Assembly (NCBI RefSeq): GCF_032854445.1
Contig: NW_027018365.1
Span: 1-35,066 of the forward strand
Reading direction: 5' to 3'
From: Liolophura sinensis
Taxonomy: Eukaryota > Mollusca > Polyplacophora > Chitonida > Chitonidae
DNA: 35,066 bases
The stretch's first letter is position 1, and each line of letters starts with the position of its first letter. The position numbers and the translations under genes are program-made. This document shows, piece after piece, positions 1 to 11,415 of the stretch. The notes under the pieces are model-generated. The model did no database searches. It saw only the letters and a program-made list of their open reading frames with translations, and was not told the DNA's origin.

Positions 1-880
1 ATGCGGAATTGAGCCAGGCATAGGCTGCTGTTGAAAAATTGCAAATTTCCCTGGTTTCCATGGAGTAAGAGCCGTTGCTGGGCACGTGATTATGACATAA
101 ATGATCATTCAATTGTCACTACAGCCAAAAGTATTGGTCGGAGAGCAACGCGGTTTGCACCATTCGATTTCTCGCCACAAAATACGTCGGATTAGCCTCT
201 TACCAGCAGCACTGGAACAGTTTTTCCACTTTTGCATTTTTGCCTGGACTTTTTGTTAATTGAAATCGGCTACACAGTACTCTGTACAATCGCGACTGGT
301 CATTACTATATTCAACTTTTGACTATAAGTTATGTGCCCTTCGGTAGCCCCAGAAGACCTGAAATCTTTGGGCTAAGCCCATTTAACTCACCCAGCAATT
401 GCCTTACTTCTAAGTGGCAAGACAATCTCAATGTCTTTATCTACGTGTAGAAAAACCACACCATTTGTACGTGAAAAACACAAGGTACTTGATACAGTCC
501 TGCTGGTAAAAAGTACAACTGAACACTAACCCACTTCAGTAAGGTGCCAAAAGATGCGGAATTGAGCCAGGCATCGGCAGCTGTTGAAAAATTGCAAATT
601 TCCCTGGTTTCCATGGAGTAAGAGCCGTTGCTGGGCACGTGATTATGACATAAATGATCATTCAATTGTCACTACAGCCAAAAGTATTGGTCGGAGAGCA
701 ACGCGGTTTGCACCATTCGATTTCTCGCCACAAAATACGTCGGATTGGCCTCTTACTAGTAGCACTGGAACAGTTTTTCCACTTTTGCATTTTTGCCTGG
801 TCTTTTTGTTAATTGAAATCGGCTAAACTGTACTCTGTACAATCGCGACTGGTCATTACTATATTCCACTTTTGACTATA
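1..880 (+). repeat. Duplicated segment, left copy (ten-unit offset)
   Basis: The first unit and the front of the second match 5487 to about 6370. Both copies share the rare CATAGGCTGCTG head and CTGGACTTTTTG with CTACACAGTACTC, followed by a CTCGCCAC/TTGGCCTC unit. Similarity to the specific partner weakens past about 880, where the left copy switches to GACGTCAAATCTTTCGG while the right copy keeps GACCTGAAATCTTTGGG. The left end of the match is hidden by the window edge. Confidence 0.7.
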
Positions 881-1550
881 AGTTATGTGCCCTTTCGGTA
901 GCCCAGAAGACGTCAAATCTTTCGGCTAAGCCCATTTAACTCACCCAGCAATTGTCTTACTTCTAAGTCCAAGACAATCTCAATATCTTTATCTACGTGT
1001 AGAAAAACCAGACCATTTGTACATAAAAACACAAGGTACTTGATACAGTCTGCTGTAAAAAGTACAACTAAACACTGACCACATTTATAAGATGCCAAAA
1101 AATGCGGAATAGGGCCAGGCATCGGCAGCTGTTAAAAAATTGCAAATATCCCTGGTTTTCCATGGAGTAAGAGCCGTTGCTGGGCACGTGATTATGACAT
1201 AAATGATCATTCAATTGTCACTACAGTCAAAAGTATTGGTCGGAGAGCAACGCGGTTTGCATCATTCGATTTCTCGTCAACAAAATACGTCGGATTAGCC
1301 TCTTACCAGCAGCACTGGAACAGTTTTTCCACTTTTGCATTTTTGCCTGGTCTTTTTGTTAATTGAAACCGGCTACACTGCACTCTGTACAATCGCGACT
1401 GGTCATTACTATATTCAACTTTTGACTATAAGTTATGTGCCCTTCGGTAGCCCAGAAGACCTGAAATCTTTGGGCTAAGCCCATTTAACTCACCCAGCAA
1501 TTACCTTACTTCTAAGTGCAAGACAATCTCAATGTCTTTATCTACGTGTA

Positions 1551-1560
1551 GAAAAACGTG
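1551..1560 (+). other. 14-base deletion junction inside a unit
   Basis: The usual AAAAACCACACCATTTGTAC then GTGAAAA is reduced here to AAAAACGTGAAAA, removing 14 bases at 1557/1558. The dinucleotide AC at both ends of the lost segment fits microhomology-mediated loss. It explains most of the 537-base unit length. Confidence 0.75.
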
Positions 1561-1840
1561 AAAAACACAAGGTACTTGATACAGTCTGCTGTAAAAAGTA
1601 CAACTGAACACTGACCCACTTCAGTAAGGTGCCAAAAGATGCGGAATTGAGCCAGGTATCGGCAGCTGTTGAAAAATTGGAATTTCCCAGGTTTTCCATG
1701 GAGTAAGAGCCGTTGCTCGGCACGTGATTATGACATCAATGATCATTGATCTGTCGCTACAGCCAAAAGTATTGGTCGGAGAGCAACGCGGTTTGCACCA
1801 TTCGATTTCTCGTCACAAAATACGTCGGATTAGTCTCTTA

Positions 1841-1859
1841 CTAGTAGCAGTAGCACTGG
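1841..1859 (+). repeat. 6-base internal duplication AGTAGC
   Basis: CTAGTAGCAGTAGCACTGG replaces the usual CTAGTAGCACTGG. One AGTAGC (or GTAGCA) is repeated, which fits replication slippage and explains the 554-base unit. Confidence 0.8.
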
Positions 1860-4800
1860 AACAGTTTTTCCACTTTTGCATTTTTGCCTGGTCTTTTTGT
1901 TAATTGAAATCGGCTACACTGTACTCTGTACAATCGCGACTGGTCATTACTATATTCAACTTTTGACTATAAGTTATGTGCCCTTCGTTAGCCCAGAAGA
2001 CCTGAAATCTTTGGGCTAAGCCCATTTAACTCACCCAGCAATTGCCTTACTTCTAAGTGCAAGACAATATCAATGTCTTTATCTACGTGTAGAAAAACCA
2101 CACCATTTGTACGTGAAAACACAAGGTACTTGATACAGTCTGCTGTAAAAAGTACAACTGACCACAGACCCACATGAATAAGGTGCCAAAAGATGCGGAA
2201 TTGAGCCAGGCATCGGCAGCTGTTGAAAAATTGCAAATTTCCCTGGTTTCCATGGAGTAAGAGCCGTTGCTGGGCACGTGATTATGACATAAATGATCAT
2301 TCAATTGTCACTACAGCCAAAAGTATTGGTCGGAGAGCAACGCGGTTTGCACCATTCGATTTGTCGTCACAAAATACGTCGGATTAGCCTCTTACCAGCA
2401 GCACTGGAACAGTTTTTCCACTTTTGCATTTTTGCCTGGTCTTTTTGTTAATTGAAACCGGCTACACTGCACTCTGTACAATCGCGACTGGTCATTACTA
2501 TATTCAACTTTTGACTATAAGTTATGTGCCCTTCGGTAGCCCAGAAGACCTGAATCTTTGGGCTCAGCCCATTTAACTCACCCAGCAATTGTCTTACTTC
2601 TAAGTCCAAGACAATTTCAATGTCTTTATCTACGTGTAGAAAAACCAGACCATTTGTACGTGAAAAACACAAGGTACTTGATACAGTCTGCTGTAAAAAG
2701 TACAACTGAACACTAACCCACTTCAGTAAGGTGCCAAAAGATGCGGAATTGAGCCAGGCATCGGCAGCTGTTGAAAAATTGCAAATTTCCCTGGTTTCCA
2801 TGGAGTAAAAGCCGTTGCTGGGCACGTGATTATGACATAAATGATCATTCTATTGTCACTACAGCCAAAAGTATTGGTCGGAGAGCAACGCGGTTTGCAC
2901 CATTCGATTTCTCGCCACAAAATACGTCGGATTGGCCTCTTACTAGTAGCACTGGAACAGTTTTTCCACTTTTGCATTTTTGCTTGGTCTTTTTGTTAAT
3001 TGAAATCGGCTAAACTGTACTCTGTACAATCGCGACTGGTCATTACTATATTCAACTTTTGACTATAAGTTATGTGCCCTTCGGTAGCCCAGAAGACCTG
3101 AAATCTTTGGGCTAAGCCCATTTAACTCACCCAGCAATTACCTTACTTCTAAGTGCAAGACAATCTCAATGTCTTTATCTACGTGTAGAAAAACCACACC
3201 ATTTGCACGTGAAAAACACAAGGTACTTGATACAGTCTGCTGTAAAAAGTACAACTGAACACTGACCCACTTCAGTAAGGTGCCAAAAGATGCGGAATTG
3301 AGCCAGGTATCGGCAGCTGTTGAAAAATTGGAAATTTCCCAGGTTTCCATGGAGTAAGAGCCGTTGCTCGGCACGTGATTATGACATCAATGATCATTGA
3401 TCTGTCGCTAAAGCCAAAAGTATTGGTCGGAGAGCAACGCGGTTTGCACCATTCGATTTCTCGTCACAAAATACGTCGGATTAGTCTCTTACTAGTAGCA
3501 CTGGAACAGTTTTTCCACTTTTGCATTTTTGCCTGGTCTTTTTGTTAATTGAAATCGGCTACACTGTACTCTGTACAATCGCGACTGGTCATTACTATAT
3601 TCAACTTTTGACTATAAGTTATGTGCCCTTCGTTAGCCCAGAAGACCTGAAATCTTTGGGCTAAGCCCATTTAACTCACCCAGCAATTGCCTTACTTCTA
3701 AGTGCAAGACAATCTCAATGTCTTTATCTACGTGTAGAAAAACCACACCATTTGTACGTGAAAAACACAAGGTACTTGATACAGTCTGCTGTAAAAAGTA
3801 CAACTGAACACTAACCCACTTCAGTAAGGTGCCAAAAGATGCGGAATTGAGCCAGGCATCGGCAGCTGTTGAAAAATTGCAAATTTCCCTGGTTTCCATG
3901 GAGTAAGAGCCGTTGCTGGGCACGTGATTATGACATAAATGATCATTCAATTGTCACTACAGCCAAAAGTATTGGTCGGAGAGCAACGCGGTTTGCACCA
4001 TTCGATTTCTCGCCACAAAATACGTCGGATTGGCCTCTTACTAGTAGCACTGGAACAGTTTTTCCACTTTTGCATTTTTGCTTGGTCTTTTTGTTAATTG
4101 AAATCGGCTAAACTGTACTCTGTACAATCGCGACTGGTCATTACTATATTCAACTTTTGACTATAAGTTATGTGCCCTTCGGTAGCCCAGAAGACCTGAA
4201 ATCTTTGGGCTAAGCCCATTTAACTCACCCAGCAATTGTCTTACTTCTAAGTCCAAGACAATTTCAATGTCTTTATCTACGTGTAGAAAAACCAGACCAT
4301 TTGTACGTGAAAAACACAAGGTACTTGATACAGTCTGCTGTAAAAAGTACAATTGAACACTAACCCACTTCAGTAAGATGCCAAAAGATGCGGAATTGAG
4401 CCAGGCATCGGCAGCTGTTGAAAAATTGCAAATTTCCCTGGTTTCCATGGAGTAAGAACCGTTGCTGGGCACGTGATTATGACATAAATTATCATTCAAT
4501 TGTCACTACAGCCAAAAGTATTGGTCGGAGAGCAACGCGGTTTGCACCATTCGATTTCTCGTCACAAAATACGTCGGATTAGCCTCTTACCAGCAGCACT
4601 GGAACAGTTTTTCCACTTTTGCATTTTTGCCTGGACTTTTTGTTAATTGAAATCGGGTACACAGTACTCTGTACAATCGCGACTGGTCATTACTATATTC
4701 AACTTTTGACTATAAGTTATGTGCCCTTCGGTAGCCCAGAAGACCTGAAATCTTTGGGCTAAGCCCATTTAACTCACCCAGCAATTGCCTTACTTCTAAG

Positions 4801-5486
4801 TGCAAGACAATCTCAATGTCTTTATCTACGTGTAGAAAAACCACACCATTTGTACGTGATAAAACACAAGGTACTTGATACAGTCTGCTGTAAAAAGTAC
4901 AACTGACCACAGACCCACATGAATAAGGTGCCAAAAGATGCGGAATTGAGCCAGGCATCGGCAGCTGTTGAAAAATTGCAAATTTCCCTGGTTTCCATGG
5001 AGTAAGAGCCGTTGCTGGGCACGTGATTATGACATAAATGATCATTCAATTGTCACTACAGCCAAAAGTATTGGTCGGAGAGCAACACGGTTTGCACCAT
5101 TCGATTTGTCGTCACAAAATACGTCGGATTAGCCTCTTACCAGCAGCACTGGAACAGTTTTTCCACTTTTGCATTTTTGCCTGGTCTTTTTGTTAATTGA
5201 AACCGGCTACACTGCACTCTGTACAATCGCGACTGGTCATTACTATATTCAACTTTTGACTATAAGTTATGTGCCCTTCGGTAGCCCAGAAGACCTGAAA
5301 TCTTTGGGCTCAGCCCAGTTAACTCACCCAGCAATTGTCTTACTTCTAAGTCCAAGACTATTTCAACGTCTTTATCTACGTGTAGAAAAACCAGACCATT
5401 TGAACGTGAAAAACACAAGGTACTTGATACAGTCTGCTGTAAAAAGTACAACTGAACACTAACCCACTTCAGTAAGGTGCCAAAAG

Positions 5487-6370
5487 ATGCGGAATTGAGC
5501 CAGGCATAGGCTGCTGTTGAAAAATTGCAAATTTCCCTGGTTTCCATGGAGTAAGAGCCGTTGCTGGGCACGTGATTATGACATAAATGATCATTCAATT
5601 GTCACTACAGCCAAAAGTATTGGTCGGAGAGCAACGCGGTTTGCACCATTCGATTTCTCGCCACAAAATACGTCGGATTAGCCTCTTACCAGCAGCACTG
5701 GAACAGTTTTTCCACTTTTGCATTTTTGCCTGGACTTTTTGTTAATTGAAATCGGCTACACAGTACTCTGTACAATCGCGACTGGTCATTACTATATTCA
5801 ACTTTTGACTATAAGTTATGTGCCCTTCGGTAGCCCAGAAGACCTGAAATCTTTGGGCTAAGCCCATTTAACTCACCCAGCAATTGCCTTACTTCTAAGT
5901 GCAAGACAATCTCAATGTCTTTATCTACGTGTAGAAAAAACCACACCATTTGTACGTGAAAAACACAAGGTACTTGATACAGTCTGCTGTAAAAAGTACA
6001 ACTGAACACTAACCCACTTCAGTAAGGTGCCAAAAGATGCGGAATTGAGCCAGGCATCGGCAGCTGTTGAAAAATTGCAAATTTCCCTGGTTTCCATGGA
6101 GTAAGAGCCGTTGCTGGGCACGTGATTATGACATAAATGATCATTCAATTGTCACTACAGCCAAAAGTATTGGTCGGAGAGCAACGCGGTTTGCACCATT
6201 CGATTTCTCGCCACAAAATACGTCGGATTGGCCTCTTACTAGTAGCACTGGAACAGTTTTTCCACTTTTGCATTTTTGCCTGGTCTTTTTGTTAATTGAA
6301 ATCGGCTAAACTGTACTCTGTACAATCGCGACTGGTCATTACTATATTCAACTTTTGACTATAAGTTATG
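5487..6370 (+). repeat. Duplicated segment, right copy (ten-unit offset)
   Basis: This is the partner of 1-880, offset 5,486 at the unit start. The CTGGACTTTTTG marker is also seen in the unit at 4388, so the family of this variant has at least three members. The boundary at the right is approximate because it falls inside a unit where most bases are identical in all subfamilies. Confidence 0.7.
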
Positions 6371-7570
6371 TGCCCTTCGGTAGCCCAGAAGACCTGAAAT
6401 CTTTGGGCTAAGCCCATTTAACTCACCCAGCAATTGTCTTACTTCTAAGTCCAAGACAATCTCAATGTCTTTATCTACGTGTAGAAAAACCAGACCATTT
6501 GTACATAAAAAACACAAGGTACTTGATACAGTCTGCTGTAAAAAGTACAACTGACCACAAACCCACATGAATAAGGTGCCAAAAAGATGCGGAATTGAGC
6601 CAGGCATCGGCAGCTGTTGAAAAATTGCAAATTTCCCTGGTTTCCATGGAGTAAGAGCCGTTGCTGGGCACGTGATTATGACATAAATGATCATTCAATT
6701 GTCACTACAGCCAAAAGTATTGGTCGGAGAGCAACGCGGTTTGCACCATTCGATTTGTCGTCACAAAATACGTCGGATTAGCCTCTTACCAGCAGCACTG
6801 GGACAGTTTTTCCACTTTTGCATTTTTGCCTGGTCTTTTTGTTAATTGAAACCGGCTACACTGCACTCTGTACAATCGCGACTGGTCATTACTATTTTTC
6901 AACTTTTGACTATAAGTTATGTGCCCTTCGGTAGCCCAGAAGACGTCAAATCTTTGGGCTAATCCCATTTAACTCACCCAGCAATTGTCTTACTTCTAAG
7001 TCCAAGACAATTTCCAATGTCTTTATCTACGTGTAGAAAAACCAGACCATTTGTACGTGAAAAACACAAGGTACTTGATACAGTCTGCTGTAAAAAGTAC
7101 AAACTGAACACTAACCCACTTCAGTAAGGTGCCAAAAGATGCGGAATTGAGCCAGGCATCGGCAGCTGTTGAAAAATTGCAAATTTCCCTGGTTTCCATG
7201 GAGTAAGAGCCGTTGCTGGGCACGTGATTATGACATAAATTATCATTCAATTGTCACTACAGCCAAAAGTATTGGTCGGAGAGCAACGCGGTTTGCACCA
7301 TTCGATTTCTCGTCACAAAATACGTCGGATTAGCCTCTTACCAGCAGCACTGGAACAGTTTTTCCACTTTTGCATTTTTACCCTGGTCTTTTTGTTAATT
7401 GAAATCCGGCTACACTGTACTCTGTACAATCGCGACTGGTCAATACTATATTCAACTTTTGACTATAAGTTATGTGCCCTTCGGTAGCCCAGAAGACGTC
7501 AAATCTATCGGCTAAGCCCATTCAACTCACCCAGCAATTGTCTTACTTTTAAGTCCAAGACAATCTCAAT

Positions 7571-7580
7571 GTCTTTACGT
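7571..7580 (+). other. 4-base deletion junction inside a unit
   Basis: GTCTTTACGTG stands where other units read GTCTTTATCTACGTG. Four bases are missing, with TA at both ends of the loss. Confidence 0.7.
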
Positions 7581-8748
7581 GTAGAAAAACCACACCATTT
7601 GTACATAAAAAACACAAGGTACTTGATACAGTCCTGCTGTGAAAAGTACAACTAAACACTGACCCACATTTATAAGGTGCCAAAAGATGTGGAATTGGGC
7701 CAGGCATCGGCAGCTGTTAAAAAATTGCAAATATCCCTGGTTTCCATGGAGTAAGAGCCGTTGCTGGGCACGTGATTATGACATCAATGATCATTGATCT
7801 GTCGCTACAGCCAAAAGTATTGGTCGGAGAGCAACGCGGTTTGCACCATTCGATTTCTCGCCACAAAATACGTCGGATTGGCCTCTTATTAGTAGCACTG
7901 GAACAGTTTTTCCACTTTTGCATTTTTGCTTCGTCTTTTTGTTAATTGAAATCGGCTAAACTGTACTCTGTACAATCGCGACTGGTCATTACTATATTCA
8001 ACTTTTGACTATAAGTTATGTGCCCTTCGGTAGCCCAGAAGACCTGAAATCTTTGGGCTAAGCCCATTTAACTCACCCAGCAATTGCCTTACTTCTAAGT
8101 GCAAGACAATCTCAATGTCTTTATCTACGTGTAGAAAAACCACACCATTTGTACGTGAAAAACACAAGGTACTTGATACAGTCTGCTGTAAAAAGAACAA
8201 CTGACCACAGACCCACATGAATAAGGTGCCAAAAGATGCGGAATTTATTCAGGCATCGGCAGCTGTTGAAAAATTGCAAATTTCCCTGATTTCCATGGAG
8301 TAAGAGCCGTTGCTGGGCACGTGATTATGACATAAATGATCATTCAATTGTCACTACAGGCAAAAGTATTGGTCGGAGAGCAACGCGGTTTGCACCATTC
8401 GATTTGTCGTCACAAAATACGTCGGATTAGCCTCTTACCAGCAGCACTGGAACAGTTTTTCCACTTTTGCATTTTTGCCTGGTCTTTTTGTTAATTGAAA
8501 CCGGCTACACTGCACTCTGTACAATCGCGACTGGTCATTACTATATTCAACTTTTGACTATAAGTTATGTGCCCTTCGGTAGCCCAGAAGACGTCAAATC
8601 TTTGGGCCAAGCCCATTTAACTCACCCAGCAATTGCCTTACTTCTAAGTGCAAGACAATCTCAATGTCTTTATCTACGTGTAGAAAAACCACACCATTTG
8701 TACGTGAAAAACACAAGGTACTTGATACAGTCTGCTGTAAAAAGTACA

Positions 8749-8771
8749 ACTGAACACTGACCCACTTCAGT
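8749..8771. other. C-class end-block inverted repeat ACTGAA/TTCAGT
   Basis: In C-class units the variable end block forms a second inverted repeat: ACTGAA (8749-8754) and TTCAGT (8766-8771) separated by 11 bases. It begins six bases after the nested hairpin. G-, T- and A-class end blocks (CATGAA, CATTTA or CATTTT, CATAAA) lack it, so about half of the units have two adjacent potential stem-loops and half have one. Example shown is the block ahead of the unit at 8785. Confidence 0.6.
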
Positions 8772-9124
8772 AAGGTGCCAAAAGATGCGGAATTGAGCCA
8801 GGCATCGGCAGCTGTTGAAAAATTGCAAATTTCCCTGGTTTCCATGGAGTAAGAGCCGTTGCTGGGCACGTGATTATGACATAAATGATCATTCAATTGT
8901 CACTACAGCCAAAAGTATTGGTCGGAGAGCAACGCGGTTTGCACCATTCGATTTGTCGTCACAAAATACGTCGGATTAGCCTCTTACCAGCAGCACTGGA
9001 ACAGTTTTTCCACTTTTGCATTTTTGCCTGGTCTTTTTGTTAATTGAAATCGGCTACACTGTACTCTGTACAATCGCGACTGGTCATTACTATATTCAAC
9101 TTTTGACTATAAGTTATGTGCCCT

Positions 9125-10780
9125 TCGGTAGCCCAGAAGACGTCAAATCTTTCGGCTAAGCCCATTTAACTCACCCAGCAATTGTCTTACTTCTAAGTCC
9201 AAGACAATCTCAATGTCTTTTATCTACGTGTAGAAAAAACCAGACCATTTGTACATAAAAACACAAGGTACTTGATACAGTCTGCTGTAAAAAGTACAAC
9301 TAAACACTGACCCACATTTATAAGATGCCAAAAGATGCGGAATTGGGCCAGGCATCGGCAGCTGTTAAAAAATTGCAAATATCCCTGGTTTCCATGGAGT
9401 AAGAGCCGTTGCTGGGCACGTGATTATGACATAAATGATCATTCAATTGTCACTACAGTCAAAAGTATTGGTCGGAGAGCAACGCGGTTTGCATCATTCG
9501 ATTTCTCGTCACAAAATACGTCGGATTAGCCTCTTACCAGCAGCACTGGAACAGTTTTTCCACTTTTGCATTTTTGCCTGTTCTTTTTGTTAATTGAAAC
9601 CGGCTACACTGCACTCTGTACAATCGCGACTGGTCATTACTATATTCAACTTTTGACTATAAGTATGTGCCCTTCGGTAGCCCAGAAGACCTGAAATCTT
9701 TGGGCTAAGCCCATTTAACTCACCCAGCAATTACCTTACTTCTAAGTGCAAGACAATCTCAATGTCTTTATCTACGTGTAGAAAAACCACACCATTTGCA
9801 CGTGAAAAACACAAGGTACTTGATACAGTCTGCTGTAAAAAGTACAACTGAACACTGACCCACTTCAGTAAGGTGCCAAAAGATGCGGAATTGAGCCAGG
9901 TATCGGCAGCTGTTGAAAAATTGGAAATTTCCCAGGTTTCCATGGAGTAAGAGCCGTTGCTCGGCACGTGATTATGACATCAATGATCATTGTTCTGTCG
10001 CTACAGCCAAAAGTATTGGTCGGAGAGCAACGCGGTTTGCACCATTCGATTTCTCGTCACAAAATACGTCGGATTAGTCTCTTACTAGTAGCACTGGAAC
10101 AGTTTTTCCACTTTTGCATTTTTGCCTGGTCTTTTTGTTAATTGAAATCGGCTACTCTGTACTCTGTACAATCGCGACTGGTCATTACTATATTCAACTT
10201 TTGACTATAAGTTATGTGCCCTTCGTTAGCCCAGAAGACCTGAAATCTTTGGGCTAAGCCCATTTAACTCACCCAGCAATTGCCTTACTTCTAAGTGCAA
10301 GACAATCTCAATGTCTTTATCTACGTGTAGAAAAACCACACCATTTGTACGTGAAAAACACAAGGTACTTGATACAGTCTGCTGTAAAAAGTACAACTGA
10401 CCACAGACCCACATGAATAAGGTGCCAAAAGATGCGGAATTGAGCCAGGCATCGGCAGCTGTTGAAAAATTGCAAATTTCCCTGGTTTCCATGGAGTAAG
10501 AGCCGTTGCTGGGCACGTGATTATGACATAAATGATCATTCAATTGTCACTACAGCCAAAAGTATTGGTCGGAGAGAAACGCGGTTTGCACCATTCGATT
10601 TGTCGTCACAAAATACGTCGGATTAGCCTCTTACCAGCAGCACTGGAACAGTTTTTCCACTTTTGCATTTTTGCCTGGTCTTTTTGTTAATTGAAACCGG
10701 CTACACTGCACTCTGTACAATCGCGACTGGTCATTACTATATTCAACTTTTGACTATAAGTTATGTGCCCTTCGGTAGCC
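9125..10780 (+). repeat. Duplicated segment, right copy (fifteen-unit offset)
   Basis: Partner of 900-2540. The copy lacks the two larger indels of the left copy, which indicates that those arose after the duplication. At its right end the tail becomes GGGCTAAGCCC with GTGCAAG, whereas the left copy has GGGCTCAGCCC with GTCCAAG, which marks the approximate end of the match. Confidence 0.78.
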
Positions 10781-11062
10781 CAGAAGACCTGAAATCTTTG
10801 GGCTAAGCCCATTTAACTCACCCAGCAATTGCCTTACTTCTAAGTGCAAGACAATCTCAATGTCTTTATCTACGTGTAGAAAAACCACACCATTTGTACG
10901 TGAAAAACACAAGGTACTTGATACAGTCTGCTGTAAAAAGTACAACTGACCACAGACCCACATGAATAAGGTGCCAAAAGATGCGGAATTGAGCCAGGCA
11001 TCGGCAGCTGTTGAAAAATTGCAAATTTCCCTGGTTTCCATGGAGTAAGAGCCGTTGCTGGG

Positions 11063-11068
11063 CACGTG
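11063..11068. promoter_or_regulatory. CACGTG motif (E-box-like), recurrent
   Basis: The hexamer CACGTG occurs once in most units about 83 bases from the unit start, with two further ACGTG cores per unit (11421 and 11447 in this unit). Units at 15917, 17019 and 19212 have CACATG instead. In many right-hand units the third core has become ACATA (GTACATAAAA). CACGTG is the core bound by many basic helix-loop-helix and bZIP proteins, but recurrence in a repeat does not by itself indicate function. Confidence 0.25.
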
Positions 11069-11079
11069 ATTATGACATA

Positions 11080-11089
11080 AATGATCATT
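11080..11089. other. 10-bp palindrome AATGATCATT
   Basis: This perfect palindrome lies about 100 bases into most units. Variants break it (AATTATCATT near 4487, 7240, 14374, 17119, 18764 and 20957; AATGACCATT near 23702 and 31405; AATGATCAAT near 25349, 26996, 30293 and 31953), and other units extend it to 16 bp. It contains GATC. Confidence 0.7.
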
Positions 11090-11200
11090 CAATTGTCACT
11101 ACAGCCAAAAGTATTGGTCGGAGAGCAACACGGTTTGCACCATTCGATTTGTCGTCACAAAATACGTCGGATTAGCCTCTTACCAGCAGCACTGGAACAG

Positions 11201-11234
11201 TTTTTCCACTTTTGCATTTTTGCCTGGTCTTTTT
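11201..11234. other. Clustered T-tracts
   Basis: Four T-tracts of 4-5 bases (11201-11205, 11210-11213, 11217-11221, 11230-11234) lie in 34 bases, with centres about 8, 8 and 13 bases apart. Such spacing near one helical turn can produce some intrinsic curvature or stiffness, but the phasing is imperfect. The block is a frequent site of 1-base indels in this window. Confidence 0.4.
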
Positions 11235-11347
11235 GTTAATTGAAACCGGCTACACTGCACTCTGTACAATCGCGACTGGTCATTACTATATTCAACTTTT
11301 GACTATAAGTTATGTGCCCTTCGGTAGCCCAGAAGACCTGAAATCTT

Positions 11348-11360
11348 TGGGCTAAGCCCA
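11348..11360. other. 13-bp palindrome TGGGCTAAGCCCA
   Basis: Six-base arms TGGGCT and AGCCCA flank one central A. Subfamily variants keep it (TGGGCTCAGCCCA near 15736) or weaken it (TGGGCCAAGCCCA in many units; TCGGCTAAGCCCA near 930; TGGGCTAATCCCA near 6956, 27265 and 32218). Confidence 0.6.
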
Positions 11361-11396
11361 TTTAACTCACCCAGCAATTGCCTTACTTCTAAGTGC

Positions 11397-11415
11397 AAGA
11401 CAATCTCAATGTCTT
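11397..11415. other. 19-base stem-loop AAGACA/TGTCTT
   Basis: Arms AAGACA (11397-11402) and TGTCTT (11410-11415) flank a 7-base loop. Most units retain it. In the units at 4938 and 11530 the arms read AAGACT and CGTCTT, which removes the innermost pair at both positions. Confidence 0.55.

Larger units (their letters stand above)
900..2540 (+). repeat. Duplicated segment, left copy (fifteen-unit offset)
   Basis: Three unit-spans here match about 9125-10780 in order. First comes GACGTCAAATCTTTCGG with GTACATAAAAACAC. Then a T-class unit with GCAAATATCCC, CTACAGTCAAAAG and GCATCATTCG, ending in ATTACCTTAC. Then the CAGGTATCGG/TTTCCCAGG unit with CTTCGTTAGCC. Last is a G-class unit with GATTTGTCGTC. 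The distance between unit starts is 9335-1102 = 8,233. Private changes in this copy are a 14-base deletion at 1557/1558 and a 6-base duplication near 1843. Confidence 0.78.
1..5486 (+). repeat. Array block A, units 1-10 (mosaic, indel-rich)
   Basis: Unit starts: 1, 554, 1102, 1639, 2193, 2741, 3290, 3839, 4388, 4938. Lengths vary more than elsewhere (553, 548, 537, 554, 548, then near 549). Unit 1 has a rare head, CATAGGCTGCTG, shared only with the unit at 5487. Units 1639 and 3290 share a subfamily signature (CAGGTATCGG, TTGGAA..TTTCCCAGG, GCTCGGCACGTG, CTTCGTTAGCC). Units 554, 2741 and 3839 share CTCGCCAC with TTGGCCTC. Units 2193 and 4938 share GATTTGTCGTC with ACCGGCTACACTGC. The T-class unit at 1102 shares GTTAAAAAATTGC, CTACAGTCAAAAG and GCATCATTCG with the unit at 9335. 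The subfamilies are interleaved, which suggests repeated unequal exchange rather than one simple amplification. Confidence 0.9.
5487..10431 (+). repeat. Array block B, units 11-19
   Basis: Unit starts: 5487, 6037, 6587, 7139, 7687, 8236, 8785, 9335, 9883. The first two are near copies of units 1 and 2. Unit 7687 begins ATGTGGAATTGGGCC and carries the extended 16-bp palindrome; it also lacks four bases near 7577. Unit 8236 has an unusual head, GAATTTATTCAGG, where neighbours read GAATTGAGCCAGG: three substitutions within five bases. Units 9335 and 9883 repeat the pair at 1102 and 1639. Several 1-bp expansions lie between 6580 and 7400 (for example AAAAAGATG at 6581 and AAACTGAAC at 7101). Confidence 0.9.

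Noticed and set aside
1984-2000. CENP-B-box-like CTTCGTTAGCCCAGAAG
   Set aside because: Only the first seven bases and one or two later ones fit; the essential A and CGGG part of the motif is absent, and most units read CTTCGGTAGCC.
3633-3950. Minus-strand open frame of about 105-112 codons repeated in many units
   Set aside because: It starts at TTG (or GTG in shorter versions); the first true ATG lies inside CCATGG about 18 codons later. Indels break it in many units, substitutions between subfamilies are freely amino-acid changing, and I recognise no domain.
5169-5462. Plus-strand open frame of 97 codons repeated in many units
   Set aside because: It begins at TTG within TTTTGCATTTTTGC, overlaps the minus-strand frame, has stops in numerous units and shows no recognisable motif or conserved protein pattern.
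11216-11223. Sm-site-like ATTTTTGC suggesting an snRNA or spliced-leader repeat
   Set aside because: Flanking purines are wrong, there is no recognisable leader exon with splice donor, and no snRNA stem-loops fit.
11304-11309. TATAAG as a TATA box
   Set aside because: It is an isolated AT-rich hexamer in A+T-rich DNA without a gene downstream; several units change it to TATAATTTTTG.
11325-11336. RNA polymerase III A-box-like TAGCCCAGAAGA, with ATTCGATTT elsewhere in the unit as a weak B-box
   Set aside because: The A-box match is partial, the B-box-like sequence lies upstream instead of downstream, and no tRNA or 5S fold is visible.
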